DNA of 64,000 nt from JALOLG01 sp963776935 (GCA_963776935.1 CAVZOP010000015.1:248001-312000), one strand, 5' to 3'; counted from the first letter of the stretch, positions 45,910-58,157 are shown. Program-made: numbers and translations. Notes: generated by a model not told the origin, from the letters alone.

Positions 45910-48900
45910 CTATCGGCTGGGATCGTCGGGAGGTTCCGGTTCGTCCTCGGACCAGCTCCGTGGACCGAACTCGGACGTCGGCTCGGTGGGGTCGGCGGAC
46001 GCAGGTGAATCGGCGACGTCGGGTGCTTCGGGCGCGGTGGACGTCGGTATCAATCGGGGTCGGATCCAACGGTCCTCGTCGGCAATGCCATGGGGCTCGA
46101 ACCGTTGCGGGTCCCACGGGTCATGGTCGACGTCAAGGGACGGCGGCGGCATCGACGGATCGGGACGGGCCGCCGCACCGAAGACCGGGACGTCGGAAGC
46201 GTGACGGACGTCGCCACGTGCCCGCCAGACGATGCACAACGCGATTCCCAGGACCGTGAGCAGCGTGAACATCCAGTCGGCACCGCTGCGGCCGTACGTC
46301 ATCTCGACGTCATTGGCGGTCGGGACGACCACCATCATGTTCGGACCGATGCGATACGGGCCGAGCGCGCCCGACACCTCCCAGTTCGGGAAGTAGCTGA
46401 CCTTCACCACGACGGGCACACCGACCTGGTCGACGGAGAACGACAGTGACTGCTGCTCGATCTGCACGTCGGACACCTCGACCGGCGGGAGCGCCACCGC
46501 TTCGATCGGCTCGACCGGCTCGACGATGTCGACCTTGCGGCCGGGGCCGCCCGGCTCACCCTCGCGGCGCTCGAGATCGACCTGAACCGAGATCCGTTGC
46601 CAGGCCGGCGGGCCGTCGTCGGCGGGCATCGCGGCCCACTCCTCGGGGTGCTGGAACCAGCTCGTGCCGAGCTCGAGGTTGCGCTCGCGGGCGTCGCCCG
46701 GTCGCCCTCTGACGACGACGGGCTGGACGGTCAACGGCTCGACGACGGGCGATTCGGTGACCTCGTAGATGTCCCAGGGACCCGACGAGGCGACGAGAAC
46801 AAGCTCGGGTTGGGCGGCCGCCTGCGCCTTCGCTTCGGGTGTGCGGACCATCGCGTAGCGCACGCCGAGCGCCCGCATCTCGCGCACGCCGACCGCGGCG
46901 TTGGTGTTCTCGTACCGCAACTCGCGCACCGGGTTCGACGACTGCTTCGAGATCGCGGCGACGGTCAAGAAGTGGTACGGCGTCGTGCCGGACGCCTCGA
47001 AGAACAACCCTTCCATCGAACCGATGCAGCCATCGGTCCAGTGCGGCAACAGCATCAGGGCCATCGTCGTCCCGTACTTGCCGTTGTCTTCGTTGTTCTC
47101 CCACATCGCTCGCCCGCAGCCGTGGGCCGGATCCTGGCCGAGGCCCTCCATCGTTCGCACCACGGCCTCGTACTCGGTGTAGTACTCCTTGCGCCCCTCG
47201 TACCCGGCGAAGTTGTACCGGGCCCAGCCGTCGCCGAGCGCGTCGGCGTTGGTCTCGGTGCCACGGAACGGGCCCCACGCGTACACGGCCTTGTCGCCGT
47301 GAGGGATCCGCGTGCCGTCGTTCGGAAGCACCTGGAACATCCAACCGAGGGTCACCAGCACGACGAACGCGGTGACCCCGGCGAACACTGTCGACGGTCC
47401 CGTCGCGGCCGGCAGCGACGCTCGGCGGTCGGTGATCAGGTTCCACACGACGGTCAGCAGCTCGACCGCGCCCACCATCATCAGCAGGTAGCGGACGAGA
47501 TAGACGAACGGCAGCAAGCGCGGGTTCCAGAGCAGGCCGATCACCGGCAGGCTGTCCTGGGTGAGATAGACGCCGGCGACGAACACGAGGCCGATCACGC
47601 CCAGCGCCGAGCCCGTCAGGTGGCGCCGCATCACGGCGGCGACGAACCCGATCACGGCGAGTGTGGTGATCAGGATGTCGAGTGGCGCCGTGAGCGGGAA
47701 GAACATGTCCCAGAACGAGTCGCCGGCACCCTGCGGGCGGGCGCCGTACTTCATGTCGGTCATGAACGCATGGTCGAGCAGGAACGGACCGACCCACCAA
47801 CTCAGCAACAGCACCGTCGTGATCCCGACCGTGACCGAGTACACGAGCCGGGTGCGGTCGAGCCACAACAGGCAGATGATGACCGCCGAGAAGGCGACGA
47901 AGATCAGCACGATGCCGTGCGAGCAGCACGCCGCGGCGAGCACGACCGCCGTCCAGACGCGGTACTTGCCGGTGCGCAGACCCGCCGACAGCAGACCCAG
48001 TCCGAGGATCCCGAGCGACAGCGCGATCGAGAACGAGAACTCACCCGCCATCGTCGACTTCACGTTGCCGCCGTAGATGCTGTAGCTCTCGTCGAGCGCG
48101 AACGCGAGACCGGCGAAGGCGAACAGCTCCGGCATCGGGTAGCGGAACCGGCCCAGCCGACCGAACGCCCAGCAGGCCGCGGGGAGCGTGATCAATCCGG
48201 ACACCGCGACGAGCTTCAGGGCGACGCCGTACGGGAGCACGACGTCGGCGGCAACCACGAGCAATGCCGGCACGACCATGTAGAAGCGGTACGTGGGCAT
48301 GCCCCCGTACCAGTCCATGCTCCAGCCGTTCAGGCGCCATGCCGGAAGCAGGTGGTCGCGGAGGAAGGCCGGGCCCCACACGTGCGCACCGAAGTCACCA
48401 CCGGTCGGCGTGGTGTCGTCGAACACCAGGTCGCGCGACGGCGAGAACGGGTTGAAGTGGACGACGTTCATCATGATCGCGGTGGTGACCGCGAGCGTGA
48501 AGACGGTGAACACGACCTGCACGATCCGTTGCGTCGGCCAGTCGGAGGTTGCCCATTCGGTCGGCCGGCGGAAGATGCGTCTGACGACTCGACCGACACG
48601 ATCAGGTCGATCGTCACGATCAGGCCGATCATCGGGATCCGGGTGGCCGACCGAATCAGCTCGGCCGGGCTCGATGCCCACCTCGCTCGGAGGCGAACCG
48701 ATCGACGGCGCCAGGTCGACCGGTGGCGCCAGGTCGACCGGTGGCGCCAGGTCGACGTCCGCAGCGACGTCGCCGTCGAGCTCGCGCGGCTCACGTTCGG
48801 GCGCCAGATCGCCTTCGAACTCGCGATCGAACCAGTCGGTGAAGCCGTCGGCACCACTGGTCGCATCGTCGCCGTCGGGCTGCGTCGCCGGTTCGGCCGC

Positions 48901-48975
48901 GGCGTCGAGCGTGGCGTCGGGTTCGGGTTCGGGTGCCGACGGATCACGCGTCGCGGCATCGGTGCGATCACTCAT
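45910..48975 (-). CDS. Large polytopic GT-C-like envelope protein
   Basis: 1021 residues. The first 125 are acidic and repetitive (DLAPPV repeated; the 18-base unit is visible at 48705-48760). Then come about twelve helices, with a periplasmic loop GGDFGAHVWGPAFLRDHLLP that carries the acidic residue typical of GT-C glycosyltransferases, and WSMDWYGGMPTYRFYMVVP. A large soluble C-terminal domain follows (YNFAGYEGRKEYYTEYEAVV, NWEVSGALGPYRIGPN), ending in another helix and an acidic tail. This layout resembles YfhO/6-pyruvoyl-type actinobacterial membrane proteins that probably glycosylate lipids or wall polymers; donor and acceptor unknown. Confidence 0.7.
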   Translation of the reverse strand: MSDRTDAATRDPSAPEPEPDATLDAAAEPATQPDGDDATSGADGFTDWFDREFEGDLAPEREPRELDGDVAADVDLAPPVDLAPPVDLAPSIGSPPSEVGIEPGRADSVGHPDPDDRPDRDDRPDRVGRVVRRIFRRPTEWATSDWPTQRIVQVVFTVFTLAVTTAIMMNVVHFNPFSPSRDLVFDDTTPTGGDFGAHVWGPAFLRDHLLPAWRLNGWSMDWYGGMPTYRFYMVVPALLVVAADVVLPYGVALKLVAVSGLITLPAACWAFGRLGRFRYPMPELFAFAGLAFALDESYSIYGGNVKSTMAGEFSFSIALSLGILGLGLLSAGLRTGKYRVWTAVVLAAACCSHGIVLIFVAFSAVIICLLWLDRTRLVYSVTVGITTVLLLSWWVGPFLLDHAFMTDMKYGARPQGAGDSFWDMFFPLTAPLDILITTLAVIGFVAAVMRRHLTGSALGVIGLVFVAGVYLTQDSLPVIGLLWNPRLLPFVYLVRYLLMMVGAVELLTVVWNLITDRRASLPAATGPSTVFAGVTAFVVLVTLGWMFQVLPNDGTRIPHGDKAVYAWGPFRGTETNADALGDGWARYNFAGYEGRKEYYTEYEAVVRTMEGLGQDPAHGCGRAMWENNEDNGKYGTTMALMLLPHWTDGCIGSMEGLFFEASGTTPYHFLTVAAISKQSSNPVRELRYENTNAAVGVREMRALGVRYAMVRTPEAKAQAAAQPELVLVASSGPWDIYEVTESPVVEPLTVQPVVVRGRPGDARERNLELGTSWFQHPEEWAAMPADDGPPAWQRISVQVDLERREGEPGGPGRKVDIVEPVEPIEAVALPPVEVSDVQIEQQSLSFSVDQVGVPVVVKVSYFPNWEVSGALGPYRIGPNMMVVVPTANDVEMTYGRSGADWMFTLLTVLGIALCIVWRARGDVRHASDVPVFGAAARPDPSMPPPSLDVDHDPWDPQRFEPHGIADEDRWIRPRLIPTSTAPEAPDVADSPASADPTEPTSEFGPRSWSEDEPEPPDDPSR

Positions 48976-49064
48976 GGCGCATCAATCATGTCAGGGATAT
49001 CGCGAACACCACCGTCACCGCGTCAACGTCGCTCAGTCGTCATCGGCCCAGTCGTTGAGCACGG

Positions 49065-49829
49065 TCATCGGCTGCCGATCACGGTGAGCAATCCGGTCGC
49101 GTTGAACGCGGCATGGGTGACGATCGACATCCCGAGCCGGCCGGTCGTGATCGCGCACATCCCGAAGACGAGCCCGGCGACGAAGAGGCCGGGATACTCG
49201 ACCGGGCGGAAGTGGATGATCGCGAACCACGAGGCACCGGCCAGCAACGCCGGCACCTCGCTGATGCGCCGTGCGAACGACCCCTGCAGCAGCCCTCGGT
49301 ACACGAGCTCCTCGATGATCGGCGCGCCGCACACGACGACCAGCACCAGCACCACGATCGTCGCACCGTCGGCGCGATCGACGAGGTCGCGTGCCGTCTC
49401 CTCGAGGCGGTCGTCGCTGAACGTGTCGGGCCACCATGCCCGCAGCGGCAGATACACCAGCGGAACGAGGACGAGTTGGGTCAGCAGGCCGATCGGTACC
49501 CCGATGGCGTCGATCGGCTGGAACTCGAGCCCGTAGTCGGCCACGAAGTTCCGGCTCCCGGCCCGATCCGACGCCCACCACAACCCGGCGAGATACGCAC
49601 ACCACGTGGCGACGACGGCGATCGCAAGCGTCGCGATCGGCAGGGTCGCGTCATCAGGTCGGTCGCCCGCCGTCGACGCGACGAGTTGGAAGAGCACCTG
49701 TCCGGCGACCCACGTGACACCCCATACGACGACGGCGGTGCGGACGTCGATCCCGCCTGGCCCGGCGCGTACGGCGGTGCGGGGTTCGTGGGCGGGCACC
49801 GTTGCGACACTACCGGCACCGACTCGCAC
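49065..49829 (-). CDS. CPBP-family intramembrane metalloprotease
   Basis: 254 residues, about seven helices. ABI/CPBP motifs: APIIEELVYRGLLQGSF (EExxxR), FAIIHFRPVEYPGLF (FxxxH) and MSIVTHAAFNATG (HxxxN/D) line the intramembrane active site. Homologues process prenylated proteins in eukaryotes and protect bacteriocin producers; the role here is unknown. The GTG at 49829 is used as start, with a later GTG (VPAHEPRTAV) possible. The 64-bp tandem duplication lies just upstream. Confidence 0.85.
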   Translation of the reverse strand: MRVGAGSVATVPAHEPRTAVRAGPGGIDVRTAVVVWGVTWVAGQVLFQLVASTAGDRPDDATLPIATLAIAVVATWCAYLAGLWWASDRAGSRNFVADYGLEFQPIDAIGVPIGLLTQLVLVPLVYLPLRAWWPDTFSDDRLEETARDLVDRADGATIVVLVLVVVCGAPIIEELVYRGLLQGSFARRISEVPALLAGASWFAIIHFRPVEYPGLFVAGLVFGMCAITTGRLGMSIVTHAAFNATGLLTVIGSR

Positions 49830-49831
49830 GA

Positions 49832-49960
49832 CGACCGTGAAACGCCGACTCGATCGAACGTCTCACACGGCGATCAGTTCGGAGGCCTCTCCGAGCGACC
49901 GTGAAACCGCCGACTCGATCGAACGTCTCACACGGCGATCAGTTCGGAGGCCTCCCCGAG
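49832..49960. repeat. 64/65-bp tandem duplication of a gene 3' end
   Basis: Copy 1 at 49832-49895, copy 2 at 49896-49960; they differ by one extra C and one T/C. Copy 2 contains the last codons and stop (49928-49930) of the DUF3499 gene; copy 1 is a non-coding duplicate of the same terminus located in the gap to the protease gene. Confidence 0.92.
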
Positions 49961-50155
49961 CGACCGGCGACGGTCGCGCAAGACCCATCCCTGCGGGACG
50001 GTGAGCCGCGCGGCGTGGCGTCCACACAGGTCATAGGCGTGCGGATCGCGGTCGTGGGTGAGGTCGTCGAGCCACACCTGGGCCTGACCGTACTGATAGG
50101 TCAATGTGACCGCCGCCCGCTCGGAGCAGCCTGTCCGTGAACAGTGCCTCGACAC
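49928..50155 (-). CDS. DUF3499-family protein
   Basis: 75 residues starting at GTG 50155: VSRHCSRTGCSERAAVTLTY, then WLDDLTHDRDPHAYDLCGRH and RLTVPQGWVLRDRRR. The CxxxxC and CxxH cysteine/histidine set suggests a small zinc-binding fold. The family is confined to Actinobacteria and usually lies close to manB and whiB-type genes, as here. Function unknown. ATG 50212 would add 19 residues unlike the family. Its terminus is tandemly duplicated downstream. It diverges from ftsH. Confidence 0.82.
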   Translation of the reverse strand: MSRHCSRTGCSERAAVTLTYQYGQAQVWLDDLTHDRDPHAYDLCGRHAARLTVPQGWVLRDRRRSLGEASELIAV

Positions 50156-50253
50156 AGGGGCAACGGTAGGACGCGGCGCGGCCCGGATCGCGGATCCGGA
50201 CAGTGGGCACATCGAACCGTGATCAGTGTCCAGCGGCCCTAGCATGTGTTCGC

Positions 50254-52227
<1,974 letters not shown>

Positions 52228-52234
52228 GAAACTC

Positions 52235-52651
52235 TTACACCGCCCGCGCGTCGGCGACCGCGGCCCACAGGTCGGTGGCGGTGACCGGACCGAGGAACCC
52301 GGTTCGGACCACGCCGTCGGCGCCTGCGACCACCAAGGCCGGCACTGCCTCCACCGCGTATCGGGCGTGGAGGTCGGGGCGTTCCTGGTAGGCCACCTCG
52401 ACGACGGCGACGTCGCCCGCCGCCAACACGGAGGCCTTGCTCACGACGTCGGCACACGACCCGCACGTCGCCGACGTGAAGACTACGACGAGCCACGGTG
52501 CATCCGGCCGGTCGAAGTCGTGGCGATCGAGCTGAACGGGCAATTCGAACCCACCCTGCGTCGGCGCGTCGCTCGCGCGGCGTCGTCGCACGATCGAGGC
52601 GATGACAGCGGCGACGGCGACGATCGCGACGGCGACGGCGAGACGGACCAT
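52235..52651 (-). CDS. Membrane-anchored thioredoxin-fold protein
   Basis: 138 residues. One N-terminal helix (RLAVAVAIVAVAAVIASIV), then a thioredoxin fold with WLVVVFTSATCGSCADVVSK; the CGSC matches the redox-active CxxC, and the cis-proline region reads AVEAVPALVVAGADG. It is probably a thiol oxidoreductase facing either side of the membrane, depending on anchor orientation. It converges on ftsH with only 7 bases between stops and lies 12 bases from the end of the DUF5719 gene on the same strand. Confidence 0.85.
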   Translation of the reverse strand: MVRLAVAVAIVAVAAVIASIVRRRRASDAPTQGGFELPVQLDRHDFDRPDAPWLVVVFTSATCGSCADVVSKASVLAAGDVAVVEVAYQERPDLHARYAVEAVPALVVAGADGVVRTGFLGPVTATDLWAAVADARAV

Positions 52652-52663
52652 TCGATCGGTGTT

Positions 52664-54118
52664 CTACCAGCGATCGCGATCTATACGACAGGCAAGGCCC
52701 AGCTGCCGGACCTGCCGAGGCCTTCGCCGGCCGGCAAGCGAACGCTCGACCATGATCCTCGTCGTCGAGCGCACGACGAGTTGATGGTCGAGGGCGGCCG
52801 GATCGGTGAAGTCGATCGTGATCAGCCCGGCCGGCGGCAGCGGAACCGCCTCCAGGCCCGGGATCGCCACGGGGCCGCTGGCGCCGACGGCCTCGATCGT
52901 CACCGTGCCCGCCGCGTTGTCGACGTTGTAGACGACGAGCGCCTCCTCGGTCGGCGCGCTCGGGCCGATCGCCATCGCCCACGAGGTGGCCACGAAGGCA
53001 TCGTCGGCGCGCTGAACGGCGCCCAGCACGACCGACGTCGACGGTCGCCCGTCGACGATCTTCGTGAGCGCCCGCTCGACCACGATCGACGGCTCCGCCA
53101 ACGTCGCGAACACCGTCGCGTGACGGCCTTCGGCGAGCCCCGTCACCTCGCCGGGATCGAACGTCACGACCTGGCGGGCGGGCACCACGATCGGCTCGAG
53201 CAGGTCGGCGTTCTGGGCGGCCGGGAACACGACGTCGACCGAGACGTCGTCGTCAGTCGGGTTGAACAAGCTGTAGCGCTCGTCGATGCCGCTGCCCTTC
53301 TCGCCGGCGGCGAACCACCACTGTTCGCGCAGCGCTGGCGCGGCGAGCGACATCGTGAACCCCAGCCGGCCCCCCGCCGTGAAGTGCTGGAGGCGCCCCA
53401 CGACCAGCTGGCCGCGTGTCGACTCGACCTTCACCGACAGCACCTCTTCGCCCTGGGCGCCGGCGCCCGACACGCCGAGGTCGATGATCTTCACGCTGTG
53501 ACCTTCGATCGGAAAGCCCTGGTACCTCGCCGGCGTGCGCGACCCGTCGACGGTGGCGAAGCCGACATCGACGGTCACGTAGTCGTCGTACGGGTTCGTG
53601 AGCACGATCAGGTTCCGGCTCTCGCCGACCGTGAAGCCGTCGGCCAGATACCAGTTGGCGGACGTCGAGTTGGCACATGGCGACACCGCACTGCCCGCCG
53701 GGTGGAAGGCGCGCTGCTCGACGATCGCCCCGCCGCCGTCGACCTCGACCACCGCGCTCACGATCTCGCCGCTCAGCAGGGCGTCGATGTCGAGCACCGT
53801 CCGGTCGTGCGGGGGCGTGGTGATGGTCTGCGTCACCGTGGCCGCCTCGTCGTTCAGCAGTGTGACGTTTGAGCTGATCTCCGTGCTCCCGGCGTTGGCG
53901 ACGACGAGCTCGCCACCGACGCCGTCCTCGCCCGTCGCCGGCACTCCAGGACAGAACCACGTCTGGGTGAGCCCTCCGGCCGGCGGCGCGAACGGCATCC
54001 ATTCGGCGCGAACCGTCGCGAACACCGGGACGACCGTGGCGGGGTTGTCGCGCGCCGTGACCACGATCGCGGCGAAGGCGGCGACGGTGAGGAGCAGGGC
54101 GGGGACGCGACGTTTCAC
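52664..54118 (-). CDS. DUF5719-family exported protein
   Basis: 484 residues from GTG 54118 (VKRRVPALLLTVAAFAAIVV signal/anchor). The body is beta-rich with repeated modules such as GESRNLIVLTNPYDDYVTVD, DERYSLFNPTDDDVSVDVVF and EEALVVYNVDNAAGTVTIEA, each resembling the 'lhl.NP....a.v.v.f' strands of DUF5719. This actinobacterial family regularly follows a large GT2-membrane protein gene, as here, where the genes overlap by GTGA and are presumably coupled. A role in envelope glycan assembly is inferred from context only. Confidence 0.78.
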   Translation of the reverse strand: MKRRVPALLLTVAAFAAIVVTARDNPATVVPVFATVRAEWMPFAPPAGGLTQTWFCPGVPATGEDGVGGELVVANAGSTEISSNVTLLNDEAATVTQTITTPPHDRTVLDIDALLSGEIVSAVVEVDGGGAIVEQRAFHPAGSAVSPCANSTSANWYLADGFTVGESRNLIVLTNPYDDYVTVDVGFATVDGSRTPARYQGFPIEGHSVKIIDLGVSGAGAQGEEVLSVKVESTRGQLVVGRLQHFTAGGRLGFTMSLAAPALREQWWFAAGEKGSGIDERYSLFNPTDDDVSVDVVFPAAQNADLLEPIVVPARQVVTFDPGEVTGLAEGRHATVFATLAEPSIVVERALTKIVDGRPSTSVVLGAVQRADDAFVATSWAMAIGPSAPTEEALVVYNVDNAAGTVTIEAVGASGPVAIPGLEAVPLPPAGLITIDFTDPAALDHQLVVRSTTRIMVERSLAGRRRPRQVRQLGLACRIDRDRW

Positions 54119-57100
54119 GTTGGCCCCGTCAGCTCGTCGAGAGAGCGGCCGAGCTCGGCGTCGTCGGCCGTGTCGATCGGCACGGCCGGACGGGTCTCGA
54201 TCTCGTCGTCGTCGTCGTGTTCCGGTTCGCTCGTGGGTTCCCAGGCGAGGCCCGCACCGAGCACCTCGCCGGCGATCCGCGACGACGCCATCGGCGGCGG
54301 CATCTCGTCGAGATCGATGAGCGTCTCGTCGGTGAGCAGTTCGCCACGTCGCCGCCCGAACGGTGAACGGGCGCGGCTGGCCGCGGCGAACACCGCCAAC
54401 CACAGCACGGCCTGTACCCCCAACCACAGCGCCCTCGACGTCGGCTCCTGGTAGTCGAGCGTCGCGGTTGCCGGTTGGGCGATGTCGAACGCCGTCGTCA
54501 CTCCGAATCCGGGACGCGGCTCGATGTCGCTGTCACCGGCGTGCAGCCGGAGGCGATCGTCGAAGGGAGCCGCGACGTGGACCACCCCGGTGCCGACCTC
54601 GGCGCGCGCGCCGTCGTTCGGATCGCTGCCGACGAACAGCGGCGACCGCTCGCCGAGGTCGGCGCGTACCAGCACGTCGTCGCCGGCGAGCCGGCTGGCG
54701 TCGGCGGTCGCTCCCGTCAGCTGGGCGGTCGTCGGGATCCACGGGCCGACCGTGAACACCCGGATGGTCGGAGGACCGTACGTGGCGCTGATGTCGAGTT
54801 GCTCGCTGAGCGACTCGACCAGACCGGTCGGGAGGACCACCGGGTCGTCGACGGTCGACTGCGCGCCGTCGATCTGGGGCAACACGATGTAGCGGATCCC
54901 GGTCGGCGCGAACAGCGCCCCGGCACGCAGCGTCGAGCCGTCGGCGATGCGATCGAGCGCATCGACCACGACCTCGTCGGCGTCGGTCACGGGCGCCGCC
55001 CACCGGTCGGTGAAGTCCAGCGGACCGTCGTCGAGCACCGCGAACGCAATCCCGTCGCGGTACTCGCGGCCCGGAGCCGGCAGCACCCTCGGATCGCCGA
55101 GGTACAGCACCCGGTAGTCGCCCTCGGGAGGATCGAGCGGGAGCTGGGCATCGAGCAGCGCTGGGAGCGGCGTGCGCGGGGCGTCCCACGCACCGTCGCT
55201 GATCGACGTGATGGCGGGCACGATCCCGACCACGATCGCCAGGTTGCCGAGCACGGCAACGGGCTGGCGCCACCCGAAGCCGCGACCGCGGACGTCGGCG
55301 CCGATCGCGCCGGTCACCGATGCGCATGCGAGCGCCAGGCCGAGCACGACCGGCGCCAGCATCATCCCCTGCTCGGGGGCATCGAACGGCAGCGCTCCAC
55401 GATCGGCGAACACCGCCAACGCACCGAACACGAGCACCGAGCGCGGCAGCGCGCACCGCCCAGGTCAGACGCCAGGCCCGGCTGACGGCGACTGCCACGA
55501 TGACGGGCACGTACAGGGCGATCGCCAGCACGGCGAAGTCGCGCCCGTCGAGCGCCAGCGACGCGACATCGACCAGCCCGTCGCCGCGCGGGCCCTCGAT
55601 CGACGGCCCGACCAACGCCGACCACGACCAGGTCGTCGCCCACGGCAGGTTGAGCAACGCGGCGACGACCACCGCGACCCCTGTGGTCGCCGCCAGCCAG
55701 CCAGCGGTACGGATCGCTCCCCCCGCGATGAGCGTCGCCGCACTGAGAGCCAGACCGACGACGAGCCACAGCACGATCGTCACCGGCGCGAACGCCGCCG
55801 TGAGGCCGAGCACCAGCGACGACAGCGCCATGTAGCGAAGTCGGTCGCGCCGCGACGTCGGACCGATGCCGTCGATCAGGTCCTCGTCGGCCGTGTCGGG
55901 GTCGGCGGTGCCGATCCCGACGGCTCGCCGCAGCAGGTACACCAGCCACGGCAGGGCGGCATACCAGACCAGCACCGACCACCGGCCGGTCGCCAGGACC
56001 CCGGGCACGAGCGGTGTCGCGACATAGACGACCATCGCCGAGATCCGGGACCGGTTGGCGGGGAACACCGCCGCCAGCCGCCACATCCCCGCCGCCCCGA
56101 TCACGAACAGGCCGACGACGCTCAGCGTCATCGCCAGACCCATCCGGAACAGCGCCAACCCACTCAGCACGGCGAGCGCCAGCCAGCCGGAGGGCACCGG
56201 TGAGGTGAGGCCGAAGGACCGCGGATCCCACGCCGAGCCGTAGCTCACGGCGAGCTCACGGGCGCTCTCGGGGAACCTGAGGAACTCGCCGACCGGCGGG
56301 ACACCTCGGTCGAAGTACGTGCGGCTGCCGATCGCGATCGCGACGAGCACGAGGAACCAGGCGAGGAGCGGCCCGAACGACGTCTCGCGCCAGCGGCGCA
56401 CGGTCATGCCGGCGCGCACATAGGTAGTGGTCTCGCGACCGCGCAGGTACGAAGCGATGCGCGCGCTCCCCGCACCTGCAGGCCGAGCACCTCGCGTTCG
56501 GGTACCGATCGCTGGGCGTGGACGGCGCGCCGCCGGGCGAACAACGAGAACGACCGTGGGATCAGGCCGACGAGCGCTCTGAGCGACGACAGCGCCTCGC
56601 CGAACCGTCCGGTGAACAGCCCGACGATCAGTTCGACGAAGGTCAGCAGCACGATCTGGACGGAACGACCGACCAGCCGCGAGCCGCCGGTCAGGGTTGC
56701 CACGACGCGCATCCGGTGCCGTGCACGCAGCCGGCGGTGGTTGAGGTCCGGGCGTCGCTCCTCGAGCAGTTCGAGGTGCCGGACCCTGGCGTCGGGAGCG
56801 ACGACGACCCGGGCGCCGTGGAGGTGGGCTCGCCAGCACAGGTCGACGTCGTCGCCGTGGAAACTGACCGCCGGATCGAACCCGCGGAGCTCGCGCAGCA
56901 GGTCGGCGCGCACGAGGATGCACGCCGAAGGGAGCACGAACACGTCGCGGACGGCGTCGTGTTGCTCCTGGTCGACCTCGCCGGGTTCGACGATCGGGTC
57001 GACCTCACCGAACCGGTCGAGGCCGAGACCGACGTGTTGCAGCCGGCGCGGCTCTTCCCACTCGACGAGCTTGGGACCGACCATGCCGGCGTTCGAGCGG

Positions 57101-57456
57101 TACAACTCGGTGACCATCGTGCGGACCGCGTCGGCCGCCGGCGCGATGTCGTCGTGGCAGAGCAGGAAGAACCCGTTGTCGCCTTCGACGAGTCGCAGGA
57201 CCTCGTTGGCGGCCGGCCCGTACCCCGGATTCCCCGGAACGGCACGGATGAAGGCGGAGGGCAGGTACAACCGGATCCGGGCCGTGACGCCATCGAGGAC
57301 CTCGGCACCGGGGTCGCCGACGACCAGGAAAAGGAACCGCATGTTGGGGTAGTCCTGGGCGGCGAGCGCAGCGAGTGTCTCGTCGAACCATGAACCGGGG
57401 TCGTGCACGACGACGACGCCGACCACCGAGGGGGCCTTGTGCGGGTCGGCTTCCAC
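54115..57456 (-). CDS. Large family 2 glycosyltransferase with polytopic membrane domain (two frameshifts)
   Basis: Joined product 1113 residues. Residues 1-235 are a GT2 (GT-A) domain: VVGVVVVHDPGSWFDETLAA, the DxD-like FFLLCHDDIAP and GFDPAVSFHGDDVDLCWRAH. Then follow linking helices, a roughly 10-helix membrane region (LLAWFLVLVAIAIGSRTYF onwards), an extracytoplasmic domain (DYRVLYLGDPRVLPAPGREY) and an acidic tail. Frames break near 56475, where adding one G to a GGGG run joins EVLGLQVRG to SARIASYLRGRE, and near 55450, where dropping one base gives TWAVRLPRSVLVFGALAVF. The two changes cancel and leave exactly 1114 codons. Donor and acceptor are unknown; context points to cell-envelope polysaccharide. 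Confidence 0.75.
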
Positions 57457-57571
57457 GATTGATCGAGGCTAGCGGTGCCCTGTCGACAGGCGTGGGCATG
57501 CGGACGACACGTACGTCACGGACTCGATCGACCCCTCACGAACGTTGTCGATCCGTGTGCTGCAATTGTGT

Positions 57572-57602
57572 GCTTGCAATTGCAAGCGCAATGGGGTATT
57601 GT
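57572..57602 (+). promoter_or_regulatory. Promoter with palindromic operator over its -35 element
   Basis: GCTTGCAATTGCAAGC (57572-57587) is a perfect 16-base palindrome. It contains a -35-like TTGCAA (57574-57579) spaced 17 bases from a -10-like TATTGT (57597-57602). A half-site TGCAATTGTG precedes it. Binding of a dimeric repressor here would block RNA polymerase. The gene it would drive starts at 57669. Confidence 0.6.
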
Positions 57603-57668
57603 GCAATCAGAACGAACACCCCCACGACACCCCCAGATGGGTCGCACGACCCAGAACCGGAGATCACG

Positions 57669-58053
57669 ATGCCCACCGTCACGATGCCCAAGGCTCACAG
57701 CGCCCGACTTCAGCAAGCTCGACCTGTCGAAGTTCCAGCTGCCCAAGTTCGACCTCACCAAGTTCGACGTCACCAGGCTCGACGTTTCCAAGCTCGACCC
57801 CCGCAAGTTCGACGTTTCCCGGCTCGACCCGCGCAACATCGACCTGCCGAAGTTCGACATCCCGACGATCGACATCCCCAAGGTCGACGTGCCAGGTGTC
57901 GACGTCGATCGCCTCGGCGATCTCGCCCGCGACGCCGCCTACGTCGGTGTCGGTCTCGTCGCCCTGACCGCCGAGAAGGTCGCCGAGCGCGGACGCAAGC
58001 TCCAGACCGAGCTCACCGCACGCGGTCGTCAACTCGCCGACGCCATCGCCTGA
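57669..58053 (+). CDS. Small protein with (L/K)(F/L)D short repeats (frameshifted)
   Basis: ATG 57669 has GGAG eight bases upstream. Dropping one G near 57692 (CCCAAGGCTC) gives MPTVTMPKLTAPDFSKLDLS, and exactly 127 residues to the TGA at 58053. The N-terminal half is a run of roughly five-residue units (SKFQL-PKFDL-TKFDV-TRLDV-SKLDP-RKFDV), drifting to IDIPKVDVPGVDVDRL. The C-terminal half is helical (LARDAAYVGVGLVALTAEKV, then AERGRKLQTELTARGRQLAD). It resembles small actinobacterial proteins of unknown function that I recall with 'PKFDLPKFD' starts. The repeats could form a beta-solenoid-like or surface-bound strand with the helix as a membrane- or DNA-associated part. Its own regulated promoter is visible upstream. 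Confidence 0.65.
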
Positions 58054-58157
58054 TCGGCCCGCGGCGCGACGGCGGGCGGGACCTCACTCGAGAATCTCCC
58101 GGCACATCGGCGCATCACGCCCGGCTGGCGGGGACGCCAGATACTCTCGTGGTCCTG

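Noticed and set aside
49065..49829. Bacteriocin immunity role for the CPBP protease
   Set aside because: No bacteriocin precursor or exporter is adjacent; the family is too broad to assign this role.
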